64,000 nucleotides of DNA from Anaerolineae bacterium (GTDB lineage: Bacteria; Chloroflexota; Anaerolineae; Aggregatilineales; Aggregatilineaceae): the NCBI GenBank assembly GCA_018432315.1, contig JAHDLB010000025.1, forward strand, positions 124,001 to 188,000, given 5' to 3'. The position numbers were made by a program, and so were the translations under genes. This document shows, one piece after another, positions 52,299 through 61,238 of this stretch. Position 1 is the stretch's first letter. Each line of letters begins with the position of its first letter. The notes under the pieces are model-generated. The model saw nothing but the letters and a program-made list of their open reading frames with translations, ran no database searches and was not told the origin of the DNA.

Positions 52299-52628
52299 TC
52301 AGTCGGACAACTGCACGTTGTCGCGTTTCAACAAAACGATCTTCAACTGGCGCTGGTTCATCAAACGGCGAATAACAGGGTTGCTCTGCACTGGAAGAAT
52401 CTGGGTTTGACCGTCTTTGGTTAGCTCAAAATGGTACACGTCGACACGACGAACGCCGGCGTGCCAGTGTTCCTCGAGTCCAACGACCGGGCTGATCTCC
52501 CAACCTTCGGCCAAATACTGGATCAACACATCGGCTGGGGCGTAGGTCTGGGATGACGGTGACCAGTGTCGCCGCGTGTCGTTAGACCGCAGTTCCATCT
52601 CCACAAAGGATGGTGCGGCTCCTGACAT
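52299..52628 (-). CDS. Hypothetical protein, 109 residues
   Basis: A soluble, mixed-charge protein ('YAPADVLIQYLAEGWEISPVVGLEEHWHAGVRRVDVYHFELTKDGQTQILPVQSNPVIRRLMNQ'). No family recognised. ATG at 52628 is chosen over the longer frame because AAGGAGAG lies 8 bases upstream. It is divergent from asnS. The gap 52629-52840 holds the asnS promoter. Confidence 0.6.
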   Translation of the reverse strand: MSGAAPSFVEMELRSNDTRRHWSPSSQTYAPADVLIQYLAEGWEISPVVGLEEHWHAGVRRVDVYHFELTKDGQTQILPVQSNPVIRRLMNQRQLKIVLLKRDNVQLSD

Positions 52629-52767
52629 AAGTTTCACTCTCCTTGTCCTGATACATTCCGGCAAACAGCCAATCGACCTGGCTCGGAAAACCAGCGTACG
52701 ACGGTACCGGTATGATTCTAGCAGCAGTGACGAGAACGAAGCCATGTCGCCCGCCCACCGCGCCTGC

Positions 52768-52796
52768 TTGACCGGCACCAACCGCCGGGCTAGAAT
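52768..52796 (+). promoter_or_regulatory. Sigma-70-type promoter for asnS
   Basis: TTGACC (52768-52773) and TAGAAT (52791-52796), spacer 17, start near 52803, giving a leader of about 38 bases. Confidence 0.65.
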
Positions 52797-52840
52797 ACCT
52801 GTCACTTAATCTGATTATAGCACACAAGAGGTTATGCAAC

Positions 52841-54172
52841 GTGCTCATTCAAGTGAGTGATATCGCCCGGTACGAAGGCCAGGAAGTGACCCTTCGGGGC
52901 TGGTTGTACAATCGCACCGACAAGGGGCGGCTCCAGTTTTTGCTGGTCCGCGACGGCAGCGGCGTGGCGCAGTGTGTGGCCTTCAAGAAGGAACTGCCGC
53001 CGGAAGTGTTCGAGATCGCCCAGACACTCACGCAGGAGTCGTCGGTGATCGTCACCGGCGTCGTGCGCGCCGACGAGCGCGCGCCGGGGTATCCGGGTGG
53101 CTTCGAGGTCGGGATCACCGGGCTGGAGTTGGTCCAGATGGCCGGTGAATACCCGATCCAGCCGAAAGATCACGGCGTCGAGTTCCTGATGGACAACCGC
53201 CACCTGTGGGTGCGGTCGTCGCGCCAGTGGGCCATCCTGCGCATCCGCGCCACGATCATCCACACCATCCGCACCTGGTTGGACGATCACGGCTATTTGC
53301 TGGTCGATACGCCGATCCTCACGCCTGCCGCCGGCGAGAACACCACCACCCTGTTCGAGATCGACTATTTCGGCCAGCCCGCCTACCTGGCCCAGACCGG
53401 CCAGCTTTACAACGAAGCCAACATCGGCTCGTTCGGCAAGGTGTACTGCTTCGGGCCGACCTTCCGCGCCGAGAAATCGAAGACGCGCCGCCACCTGATG
53501 GAGTTCTGGATGGTCGAGCCGGAGATGGCCTTCTTCTCGCTCGAAGACCTGATGGACATGGAGGAGCAGTTCGTCAGCGCCATCGTCCAGAGTGTGCTCG
53601 AAAAACACCGCATGGAGCTGGACATCCTCGAGCGCGACACGACGCGCCTGGAGACGGTCACCGCGCCGTTCTACCGCATCAGCTACGACGAAGCGGTCGA
53701 GCGCCTGCAACAACTGGCCGCCGAAACCGACGACCCGGAGCGCAAGGCCGAGCTGGCGATCACCTGGGGCGACGACTTCGGCGCGCCGCACGAGACGGCA
53801 GTCGCCGAGATGTTCGACAAGCCCGTGTTCGTGTACCACTATCCTACCGCGGCCAAAGCGTTCTACATGCAGCCGGTCGAGGGGCGGCCCGAAAGCTGCC
53901 GCAGCGTGGACCTGCTGGCACCGGAAGGGTACGGCGAGATCACCGGCGGCAGCGAGCGTATCTACGACGCGGACCTGCTCAAGCAGCGCATCGACGAGAT
54001 CGGCATCTCGCCGGAGAATTACGCGTGGTATCTCGACCTGCGCAAGTACGGCTCCGTCCCACACGCCGGGTTCGGCCTGGGGCTGGAGCGAACGGTCGCC
54101 TGGATTTGCGGGCTGCCGCACATCCGCGAGACGGTGCCCTACGCGCGGATGCTCAACCGCCTGTACCCGTAG
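52841..54172 (+). CDS. asnS: Asparagine--tRNA ligase
   Basis: A 443-residue class IIb synthetase. An N-terminal OB-fold anticodon-binding domain ('[34 protein letters not shown]', about 1-115) is followed by the catalytic core with motif 2 '[28 protein letters not shown]' and motif 3 '[15 protein letters not shown]'. '[18 protein letters not shown]' matches AsnRS rather than AspRS. It charges tRNA(Asn) with asparagine. The start is GTG at 52841 with AGAGG about 9 bases upstream. Confidence 0.94.
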   Translation: MLIQVSDIARYEGQEVTLRGWLYNRTDKGRLQFLLVRDGSGVAQCVAFKKELPPEVFEIAQTLTQESSVIVTGVVRADERAPGYPGGFEVGITGLELVQMAGEYPIQPKDHGVEFLMDNRHLWVRSSRQWAILRIRATIIHTIRTWLDDHGYLLVDTPILTPAAGENTTTLFEIDYFGQPAYLAQTGQLYNEANIGSFGKVYCFGPTFRAEKSKTRRHLMEFWMVEPEMAFFSLEDLMDMEEQFVSAIVQSVLEKHRMELDILERDTTRLETVTAPFYRISYDEAVERLQQLAAETDDPERKAELAITWGDDFGAPHETAVAEMFDKPVFVYHYPTAAKAFYMQPVEGRPESCRSVDLLAPEGYGEITGGSERIYDADLLKQRIDEIGISPENYAWYLDLRKYGSVPHAGFGLGLERTVAWICGLPHIRETVPYARMLNRLYP

Positions 54173-54176
54173 CCGC

Positions 54177-54926
54177 ATGAACGAGACGACGTCGATTCAC
54201 CAAAAGCGCCAGCAGGTGCGCCGCCTGCTGGACGATTCCAGCCCGGCAGACGCGCCGACGGCGTATTACGCGCTGTTCCATTCCCCGGCACGGTCGGCGT
54301 TGTACACGCACGTCAACGGGGACGAGCGGGTGCAGGGCTTCGTGGGCCAGTTCCAGACCGGGATCGACCTGTTCCGCCCGCTGATCACGCTGGTCTGCCG
54401 CGACGCCGAAACCGCCGCCGACCTGATGGCCGAGGCGCTGACGCCGGGCCGCCCCTACATCCTGTTCGCCAACCTCAACCAGCTCCCGCTGGTGGGGGGC
54501 AGCCTGCGCATCGTCCAGCACCGCGTCCTGGAAATCTTCCGGCTCGACGTGGGGCGCTTCCAGCCAGAGATCAACGTGCTGGTGCAGCAGTCCCAGGCGC
54601 CCGACGGCACGCCGCGCTGCGCGATCGAGTCCGGCGGGCAGGAGGCCGTTGCGGGAGTCAACTGGCAAAGTCCGGGCTTCGCCGAGATCTACGTCCACAC
54701 CGACCCCGGCGCGCGCCAGCGTGGATGGGGGACCAGCGTCGCCGCCGCCGTCACCCAGGCCGTGCTGGCCGGGGGGCGCATCCCGGTCTACCTGGTCGAG
54801 CCGGACAACGACGCGTCGCGCCAGCTTGCGGCCAGCCTGGGGTACGTGGATACCGGCGCGCGGCAGGTATACGCCGACGTCGCGTACGTGGGACATCCAC
54901 GCGCCGGGGCCAACAACCGCCGCTAA
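54177..54926 (+). CDS. GNAT-family N-acetyltransferase (FR47-like)
   Basis: A 249-residue protein. The N-terminal half is an unrecognised alpha/beta region. The C-terminal half has a GNAT acetyl-CoA site 'FAEIYVHTDPGARQRGWGTSVAAAVTQAVLAGG' (R/Q-x-x-G-x-G/A pattern as RQRGWG) and 'LVEPDNDASRQLAASLGYVDTG'. It acetylates an unknown amine. It starts 4 bases after the asnS stop and is co-transcribed with asnS; the longer open frame overlaps asnS and is not coding. Confidence 0.8.
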   Translation: MNETTSIHQKRQQVRRLLDDSSPADAPTAYYALFHSPARSALYTHVNGDERVQGFVGQFQTGIDLFRPLITLVCRDAETAADLMAEALTPGRPYILFANLNQLPLVGGSLRIVQHRVLEIFRLDVGRFQPEINVLVQQSQAPDGTPRCAIESGGQEAVAGVNWQSPGFAEIYVHTDPGARQRGWGTSVAAAVTQAVLAGGRIPVYLVEPDNDASRQLAASLGYVDTGARQVYADVAYVGHPRAGANNRR

Positions 54927-54954
54927 ATCGGATCGAGGGGGTGGAAAGGTCGTC

Positions 54955-56325
54955 ATGGTCGATTTTTCGCTCGGTTTTCCGGCGGGATTTTTGTGGGGAG
55001 CCGCCACCGCCGCCCACCAGGTCGAAGGGAACAACACCAATAATAACTGGCACGCCTGGGAAGAGGCGGGCCGCGTCTTCCGCCAGCAGCGGTCCGGGCT
55101 GGCGTGCGACTGGTGGGGCGGGCGCTACGTCGAGGATTTCGACCGGGCGGCGGCGCTGGGCCACAACGCGCACCGCTTCTCGATCGAGTGGAGCCGCATC
55201 GAGCCGGAGCGCGCCCGTTTCGACGGCGCAGCGATGGACCACTACGTGCGCATGGTCGCCGCGCTGCGCGAGCGCGGCATGGAGCCGCTGATCACGCTGC
55301 ACCACTTCAGCAATCCGCTGTGGATCGAGAATGACGGCGGCTGGACCAATCCGGAGACGATCCGCCGCTTCGAGCGCTTCGTGCGGACCGTCGTCGAGGA
55401 ATTGGCGCCGGGCGTCCGGCTGTGGTGCACCATCAACGAGCCGATGATCTACGCCACGCAGGGCTACCTGTTCGGCCACTTTCCGCCGGGCCGCCGCAGC
55501 CTGCGCGAAACCTTCACCGTTGCGGAGAACCTGCTGCGCGCCCACGCCCGCGCGTACAACGCCATCAAAGAGATCGACCCCGCGGCGCAGGTCGGTCTCG
55601 CCAAGCACCAGATCAGCCTCAAGCCCGGCTTCCCCGCGCTGGTCAACCGCCGCGCGCGCCGGATCGTGTGGGACTTCTTCAACGCGGCGTTCGTCGACGC
55701 GCTGCAAACCGGGACGCTGGCGCTGCCCCGCCGCACCGTCGAGGTGCCCGAAGCCGCCGGCACGTTCGACTGGATCGGCCTGAACTATTATTACCGCTTC
55801 CTGATCCGGTTCCACCTGCTCTATCCCCAGCGGCTGTTCCTGCACCAATCCCGCCCGCGCGACGGCATCCAGGGGCCGGAGAGCGTGGGCGAGATCTGGC
55901 CGGAAGGGCTGTTCGAGCACATCAAGTGGCTGGGCGACCGCACCGGCAAACCGATCTACATCACCGAGAGCGGCCTGCCCGACCCGGACGACGCGATCCG
56001 CCCGCTGTTCCTGGTGCGGGCGCTGCGCAGCGTGTGGCAGGCGATCAACTTCAACTACCCGGTCAAGGGCTATTTCTTCTGGACGCTGGTGGACAACTTC
56101 GAATGGTCCGAAGGCTACGACCCGCGCTTCCGCTTCGGGCTGTTCGGCTGCGACCCGGAGACGCAGGCGCGCACGCGGCGGCCCAGCGCCGATCTCTACG
56201 GCGAGATCTGCGCGGCGAATGCCCTCACCGCGGACATGGTGCGGCGTTACGTGCCGGACCACGCCGGGGAGCTGTTCCCCGGCGTCGACGTCCTGCCCGA
56301 AGTGACGCTGCCCCCGCGCGCCTGA
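54955..56325 (+). CDS. Glycoside hydrolase family 1 beta-glycosidase
   Basis: A 456-residue GH1 enzyme. 'GFPAGFLWGAATAAHQVEGNN' is the N-terminal signature, acid/base Glu162 is in 'CTINEPMIYA' and nucleophile Glu338 in 'IYITESGLPDPDD', with 'FFWTLVDNFEWSEGYDPRFRFGLF' binding the substrate. It hydrolyses beta-glucosides or beta-galactosides in the cytosol (no signal peptide). GGAAAGG lies before the ATG at 54955; the open frame upstream overlaps the GNAT gene. Confidence 0.95.
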   Translation: MVDFSLGFPAGFLWGAATAAHQVEGNNTNNNWHAWEEAGRVFRQQRSGLACDWWGGRYVEDFDRAAALGHNAHRFSIEWSRIEPERARFDGAAMDHYVRMVAALRERGMEPLITLHHFSNPLWIENDGGWTNPETIRRFERFVRTVVEELAPGVRLWCTINEPMIYATQGYLFGHFPPGRRSLRETFTVAENLLRAHARAYNAIKEIDPAAQVGLAKHQISLKPGFPALVNRRARRIVWDFFNAAFVDALQTGTLALPRRTVEVPEAAGTFDWIGLNYYYRFLIRFHLLYPQRLFLHQSRPRDGIQGPESVGEIWPEGLFEHIKWLGDRTGKPIYITESGLPDPDDAIRPLFLVRALRSVWQAINFNYPVKGYFFWTLVDNFEWSEGYDPRFRFGLFGCDPETQARTRRPSADLYGEICAANALTADMVRRYVPDHAGELFPGVDVLPEVTLPPRA

Positions 56326-56331
56326 CCCGCC

Positions 56332-57543
56332 TCACGGGACGCGGCGGCGCAGCCAGAACTGCCACGCGCCGAAGACCAGCCCCGCCACGATGACCAGCGC
56401 CAGCAGGTGCAGGCCCATCCGCGCCAGGCTGGCGTCGGCCACCATCACCGCCAGCATCGCCAGCCCCAACACGCCCACCACGTAGACGAGCATCCGCTCG
56501 CGCTCGCCTTGCAGCAGCGCGAGGCGCGTTTGCAGCGTGCGCATCATCACGTCCAGGCGGCGCAGCGTCACGTCGATGTGCTGCTCGTCGTGCGCGATCT
56601 GCGCCTGAAGCTCGGCCAGGCTCGATACCTGCGCCTCCCACACGCTCGGCGCGGCGTCCCACAGCCCGCTCTGCATCAGCGACAGCCGGTAATCGGTCAT
56701 CAGCATCTTGACTTCCTGGGCCGCGGCGCGCGTCATCGCCAGATCGCTGAGGACGTTGCCGTAGGTCGACTCCAGCAGGTCGAGGTCGGCCTGAAGCGGC
56801 AGCAGCGACCGCAGCCGCCGCTGCTCCTGCGGGGCGGCCCAGAACTGGACCGACTGGGTGACCTGCTCCAGCGCCTGCTGCTGGTTGCGCACGGCGACCG
56901 CGGCGTGGTTGGTGTACTGCTCCAGCCGGTAGCGGGCCTGGACCGGGTACCAGTCCAGTTGGGGCGCCAGCGAGCGCAGGAAGGTGCTCGCGCGGGACTC
57001 GGTGCGCTGGTCCGCGTAGATCAGCAGGTGCGAGGTCGCGCCGCGGCCCAGGCTCAGCACGCCGAACGGCGTCTTGACCGGCAGCGAGCGCTCCTGTTCG
57101 AGGTCCTCCGGCGGGCGCGGGGCCATCCCGCACCAGTAGCGCACCGTTTGCAGCCAGGATGGCGCGGTTGGCGGCATGCCGAGCGCCTCGTCCAGCATCG
57201 ACCAGGCGGTTTGCTCGTGCTCGCCGGGGCGCAGCAGGGCCACGCGCAGCAGTAGCATATTGCGCAGGACGAACGCTTGCAGCCACGCCGACGCGTTGAT
57301 CTGGCCTTGCAGCTCGGCGGTTTTCATCAGCGGCTGCGCGGTGGGCGGCCCGTCGTCGTCCCAGGGCGCGATCGAGAGCGACACCGGCGACGACATCGAC
57401 AGCCAGCCGGTCAGCGCGTTCTGGATGCGCTCCGCATCCTCGACGAACGCCGCGTGCCGGTCCTGGCGGCGGGCCGGGCTGTCGCCGGGCGCCTCGCGCA
57501 GGTAGTAGTATGTGGCGTGAACCAACGGCTCGCGTATTAACAT
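56332..57543 (-). CDS. Unknown protein with C-terminal membrane hairpin
   Basis: A 403-residue protein. A largely alpha-helical cytosolic region comes first. A helical segment rich in Gln/Glu/Leu (about 225-345, probable coiled coil) follows, and two transmembrane helices end it (about 352-395, 'MLVYVVGVLGLAMLAVMVA' and 'LHLLALVIVAGLVFGAWQFWL'). No catalytic motif is visible and I do not recognise a family. The true start is ATG at 57543; the much longer upstream open frame is antisense to the next gene. It probably follows the GT-C gene at 57567 in one transcript (23-base gap). Confidence 0.7.
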   Translation of the reverse strand: MLIREPLVHATYYYLREAPGDSPARRQDRHAAFVEDAERIQNALTGWLSMSSPVSLSIAPWDDDGPPTAQPLMKTAELQGQINASAWLQAFVLRNMLLLRVALLRPGEHEQTAWSMLDEALGMPPTAPSWLQTVRYWCGMAPRPPEDLEQERSLPVKTPFGVLSLGRGATSHLLIYADQRTESRASTFLRSLAPQLDWYPVQARYRLEQYTNHAAVAVRNQQQALEQVTQSVQFWAAPQEQRRLRSLLPLQADLDLLESTYGNVLSDLAMTRAAAQEVKMLMTDYRLSLMQSGLWDAAPSVWEAQVSSLAELQAQIAHDEQHIDVTLRRLDVMMRTLQTRLALLQGERERMLVYVVGVLGLAMLAVMVADASLARMGLHLLALVIVAGLVFGAWQFWLRRRVP

Positions 57544-57566
57544 CGTGTTCGCTTTTCTCCGTTCCG

Positions 57567-59183
57567 TTACTGTTCCACCGGCACAATCCGGTACAAATGC
57601 AGCCCGTGCTCCGGGAATTCGACGATTCGATCCAGGCGCGGGCTGGACGTCTCGCCCCGGTCGACCGAGTTGATCGCCGCGCGTGGGACCGGCGCCAGCA
57701 GGTGCGTCACACCGTACCGGTCCGCCACGTCGAGGATCACGTCGAGCGGCTCGTTGGGCACCATCACCGCGCGGTAGCCGGTCACGAACGCGATCGACCA
57801 CGGATCGCGCGTCATGACGATGATCTCGCGGTCCTCGCCCGCCGCCAGCCGGTCGAGCTGGGCGCCAACGTCCTGGTAGATCGCCATCTGGTCGTTGTTG
57901 AGCTTGAAATCGGCGCGGGTCAGCTCGACCGCGTTCGCCAGCAGCAGCGCCAGCGTGATGCCGCTCATCAGCCGGAACGCGGACTGGGGCCGGACGTAGC
58001 GCTCCGCCGCCCGCGCGCCGATGATCAGCAGAAAGGGCACCATCGCCAGGTACGCTTTCTTGAAGCTGCCGCCCTGGCTGAGATACGGCATCAGCACGCC
58101 ATACGCGCCGAAGGTGAGCACGATGAAGGCCAGCCCGGCCCCATAGGGCGCCAGGTCGAATCGCCCGGGGAAGTTCTCCGGCCCCGGCTCCGGCAGGCGG
58201 TGGCGCGTGCGCCAGGCCTCCCACAGGCCGCCCAGAATCGCCACCGGGAAAATCAGCTCGACCAGGGTCAGCATCAGCTTGACGCTGGCCGCCAGCTCGA
58301 ACGCGATCTTGCCCAGGATGGCCGGCATTCCCTGGTCGAGATACGTCGCGGGCGAGATGTCCTTGGCATAGGCGTAGAAGTCCTCGTGGTCGGTCACGAA
58401 CATGCTCCGCACGGCGCTGCCCGGCCAGTACGTGCCCAGCTCGGACTGGTTGCGCGCCACCCACGGCAGCAGCACCAGCGCGAACGCGATCCCCGCGCCG
58501 AGCACGTGCAGCCAGCGCGGGCGCGCATCGCCCCGCCAGACGAGCCAGCCCGCCGCGAGCAGGCCCGCCGGGACCAGCATCACGCCGTCGTTGCGGGTCA
58601 GCGCCGCCAGCCCGGCCAGCAGGCCCGCCGCCCACAGCCAGCGCCCGTCCTCGCGGACGCCCAGGTACACCGCCGCCATGCTGCCGAAACCCAGCACGCC
58701 GAAAAGAGTCGTCGTGTCGGTGTGCAGCGACGACAGGAACAGCCACGGCATCCACGCGGTCGCCAGCGCGGTGAAGATCTGGACGTTGTGGCTGGCGTGG
58801 ATGCGCCGGGCGAAGGCGTACACCATCAGGCTCTGCACCGCGCCCAGCAGCGCGAATGGCAGCAGCGCCGCCGGCACCGATACGCCGAACAGCGCGAACG
58901 ATCCCGCCGCCACGATGCCCGGCAGCGGCAGCCAGTGATCGAGCGGGTGCGTCACCGCGGCGGGATCGTTGGCGAAGCTCCAGATGTGGTCGAGCGTGAA
59001 GCCGTGCCCCGCGTGCAGGTTGGCCCCCAGCAGGTAATACTCGGTCGGGTCCCACAGGCCGGGATGCTCGCTGATCGCGACGAACACCAGCCGCGGCGCC
59101 AGCGCCAGGATGGCGATTGCCACCGGCCAGAATCCGGCCCGTGTGGTGAGGAATGTCAGCCGGTGAGTCCCGTTCTCCTGCAT
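57567..59183 (-). CDS. GT-C glycosyltransferase (family 39/ArnT-like)
   Basis: A 538-residue polytopic protein (from ATG 59183). 'SEHPGLWDPTEYYLLGANLHAGHGF' is the first-loop acidic motif, followed by about ten helices and a soluble C-terminal domain ('DVGAQLDRLAAGEDREIIVMTRDPWSIAFVTGYRAVMVPNEP'). The donor is probably a polyprenyl-phosphate sugar; the acceptor is unknown. An alternative ATG at 59234 would add 17 basic residues but lies only 9 bases from a TATAAT box (59244-59249), so 59183 is preferred. Divergent from another GT-C gene. Confidence 0.8.
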   Translation of the reverse strand: MQENGTHRLTFLTTRAGFWPVAIAILALAPRLVFVAISEHPGLWDPTEYYLLGANLHAGHGFTLDHIWSFANDPAAVTHPLDHWLPLPGIVAAGSFALFGVSVPAALLPFALLGAVQSLMVYAFARRIHASHNVQIFTALATAWMPWLFLSSLHTDTTTLFGVLGFGSMAAVYLGVREDGRWLWAAGLLAGLAALTRNDGVMLVPAGLLAAGWLVWRGDARPRWLHVLGAGIAFALVLLPWVARNQSELGTYWPGSAVRSMFVTDHEDFYAYAKDISPATYLDQGMPAILGKIAFELAASVKLMLTLVELIFPVAILGGLWEAWRTRHRLPEPGPENFPGRFDLAPYGAGLAFIVLTFGAYGVLMPYLSQGGSFKKAYLAMVPFLLIIGARAAERYVRPQSAFRLMSGITLALLLANAVELTRADFKLNNDQMAIYQDVGAQLDRLAAGEDREIIVMTRDPWSIAFVTGYRAVMVPNEPLDVILDVADRYGVTHLLAPVPRAAINSVDRGETSSPRLDRIVEFPEHGLHLYRIVPVEQ

Positions 59184-59233
59184 TGTTGCCTGCCCCCGGG
59201 TAACACGGTATAAACGGCGCGAACTCCTACGCA

Positions 59234-60556
59234 TTGGCGGTTGATTATACCTTGACCAACGGCACTCGCTTAACTCAACTCCGCCGCCCGGCCCTGATCA
59301 TCTTCGTGGCGGCGCTGGCCCTGCGCCTGATCTTCGTCCTGATCCTGGAGCCTTCCCCCGATTTTAGCGGGGGTGACGCCAATTGGTACATGAAAAACGG
59401 GCGCGACCTGGTCAAGTTCGGCAAGACGCTCGGCCCGCTCCAAACCGCCCCGCTTTATCCTGTGTTCCTGGGCGTGGTGCAGATGGTGATCCCCGGCGAG
59501 CGCCTCACCGGGTTTTACTACAGCCACGCCGAGATGCAAACCGTGCGCATCCTCCAGGCCGGGATCGGCGCGGCGCTGTGCGTGGCGCTCTACTGGATCG
59601 CCCGGCGGCTGTTCGGCGAGCGGGCGGGGCGGCTGGCCGCGGCGATCATGGTCATCAGCCCGGCCCTGATCATCGAGTCCGGCAACCTGGCAACCGAGGG
59701 CGTCTACCTGCTGGGCGTGTTCGGCGGGCTGGCGCTCTACGTCGACCAGCGCCCGCCCCGCACCGCTCGCCGGATGGCCGCGACCGGCGTCGTCTTCGGC
59801 CTGGCGACGCTCACCCGCGCGGTGTTCCTGCTGTTCCCGCTGGCGATCGCCGCTCACCTGCTGCTGACCGAGCGCGCGCGCTGGGCCCGGCTGGCGGCGG
59901 CGCTGCTGGTCAGTTACGGGCTGGTCGTCTCCACCTGGACCGTCTACAACCTCGCGGTGTGGGATCGCTTCGTCATCGGCGGCGAGGGCCTGTGGAGCTT
60001 CCTGTACCAGGGCGCCGAGGGGCGCGGCTCGCCCCAGGAAACGGACAGCCAGATCGGGATCACCGCCGAGCACGACCACGAAGAACGTCAGGACATCCTG
60101 CGCGAGCGCGCCGCCGAGAGCATCACCGCCGACCCGGCGGGATGGGCGGCTCACCGCGTGCGCGAGCTGGCCCACTCGTATCTCCAGCCGCACAACACCG
60201 TCCACTATGGCGGGCGCAGCGTCAAGGATGCGCTGGCGGACTGGCTGCGCGAGGACCGGTCACCGGGCGGGCTGGCCGACCTGACGCACCTGGAGTCGTT
60301 CTGGCCCAAGCTGGCGCTGTACGTGTTCCACTTCACCGGCCTGCTGCTCGGCGCGGCGGGCATGATCCTGGCCGCGCGGCGCTGGCGGGCGCTGCTGCCC
60401 CTGTACGCCGTGGTCGTCTACTTCACCGGGATTCACCTCGTGCTGCTGGCCCTGCCGCGCTACGTCTTCCCAACCTACCCCGTGCTCTGGATGTTCGGCG
60501 CGGCGCTCGTCGTCCGGGCGGCGGACAGGTGGCGCGCGCCTCACGACCCGGTCTGA
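59234..60556 (+). CDS. GT-C glycosyltransferase (family 39-like)
   Basis: A protein of about 440 residues with 'LEPSPDFSGGDANWYMKNGRDLVKFGKTLGPLQTAPLYPVFLG' (acidic first-loop motif) and 'IARRLFGERAGRLAAAIMVISPALIIESGNLATEGVYLLGVFGGLALYV', the family 39/PMT_2 pattern. About ten helices are present with a small extracytoplasmic insert. The start is uncertain: TTG at 59234 or TTG at 59252; neither has a strong ribosome site. The 3' end overlaps the convergent YceI-like gene by 16 bases. Confidence 0.78.
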   Translation: MAVDYTLTNGTRLTQLRRPALIIFVAALALRLIFVLILEPSPDFSGGDANWYMKNGRDLVKFGKTLGPLQTAPLYPVFLGVVQMVIPGERLTGFYYSHAEMQTVRILQAGIGAALCVALYWIARRLFGERAGRLAAAIMVISPALIIESGNLATEGVYLLGVFGGLALYVDQRPPRTARRMAATGVVFGLATLTRAVFLLFPLAIAAHLLLTERARWARLAAALLVSYGLVVSTWTVYNLAVWDRFVIGGEGLWSFLYQGAEGRGSPQETDSQIGITAEHDHEERQDILRERAAESITADPAGWAAHRVRELAHSYLQPHNTVHYGGRSVKDALADWLREDRSPGGLADLTHLESFWPKLALYVFHFTGLLLGAAGMILAARRWRALLPLYAVVVYFTGIHLVLLALPRYVFPTYPVLWMFGAALVVRAADRWRAPHDPV

Positions 60557-61203
60557 CTCTCGACCGCTTCCAGGCGGGCGGTGAGCTGGATCGTCGAGTT
60601 GCCGATCATCGCCGGGAACTCGACCTCGTGATTCGCCAGGTCGAGATCGGACGTCGCCTCGGCCCGCATGTCCCCGCCGACAAGCTGGGCGCGCACGGTC
60701 ATGCTGTGCGGTGCGGCGACGTTGTGGACGTCCAGCTCGCCATCGAGCAGGAAGGTGATCTCTTCTTCGGTGACCGGCACCGGCTCGCGCGACTCCGCGA
60801 CGTAAAAGGCGATCGGGTAATCGCCGGTTTTCATCGCGCCGCGCAGCACGGGCGTCACCAGGGCGCTGGTGCTCACCGCGTCGACGTCGATCTCCAGGTA
60901 GACGTGAACGCGCAGCGCCTCACCTTCCGGCTCCAGCGTGATCGTCCCCGCCTCGACCGGGAACACGCCCTCGACCGGCACCCCGCGCACCTCGGTCACG
61001 AAATCAACCTGCGAGCGGTCCGGCAAGATGTCGAACGTCCGCGCCGACTGCGCGGCCAGGGTGGGCGTGACCAGCCCGGTCGACGTGTCGCCCTTGTCAC
61101 CGGGATCGATGACCTGGGCGTAAACCACCACCCCCGCGAGTATCATCACCAACGCCGCGATTCCGGCCACCAGGGCCGCGCGGCGGTGCCGCATGCGTGC
61201 CAT
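60541..61203 (-). CDS. YceI-family lipocalin-like protein
   Basis: A 220-residue protein with an N-terminal signal anchor (about 10-30) and a YceI beta-barrel: 'RTFDILPDRSQVDFVTEVRGVPVEGVFPVEAGTITLEPEG', 'VTPVLRGAMKTGDYPIAFYVAES' and 'GELDVHNVAAPHSMTVRAQL'. YceI proteins bind polyisoprenoids in the periplasm or outer envelope. ATG at 61203 has GAGG 9 bases upstream; a TTG at 61209 is less likely. A role in carrying lipid-linked sugars near the GT-C genes is only a guess. Confidence 0.88.
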   Translation of the reverse strand: MARMRHRRAALVAGIAALVMILAGVVVYAQVIDPGDKGDTSTGLVTPTLAAQSARTFDILPDRSQVDFVTEVRGVPVEGVFPVEAGTITLEPEGEALRVHVYLEIDVDAVSTSALVTPVLRGAMKTGDYPIAFYVAESREPVPVTEEEITFLLDGELDVHNVAAPHSMTVRAQLVGGDMRAEATSDLDLANHEVEFPAMIGNSTIQLTARLEAVESQTGS

Positions 61204-61238
61204 AGGCAAAACCTCGTGTTCGTCTCGAAACTGTGCGA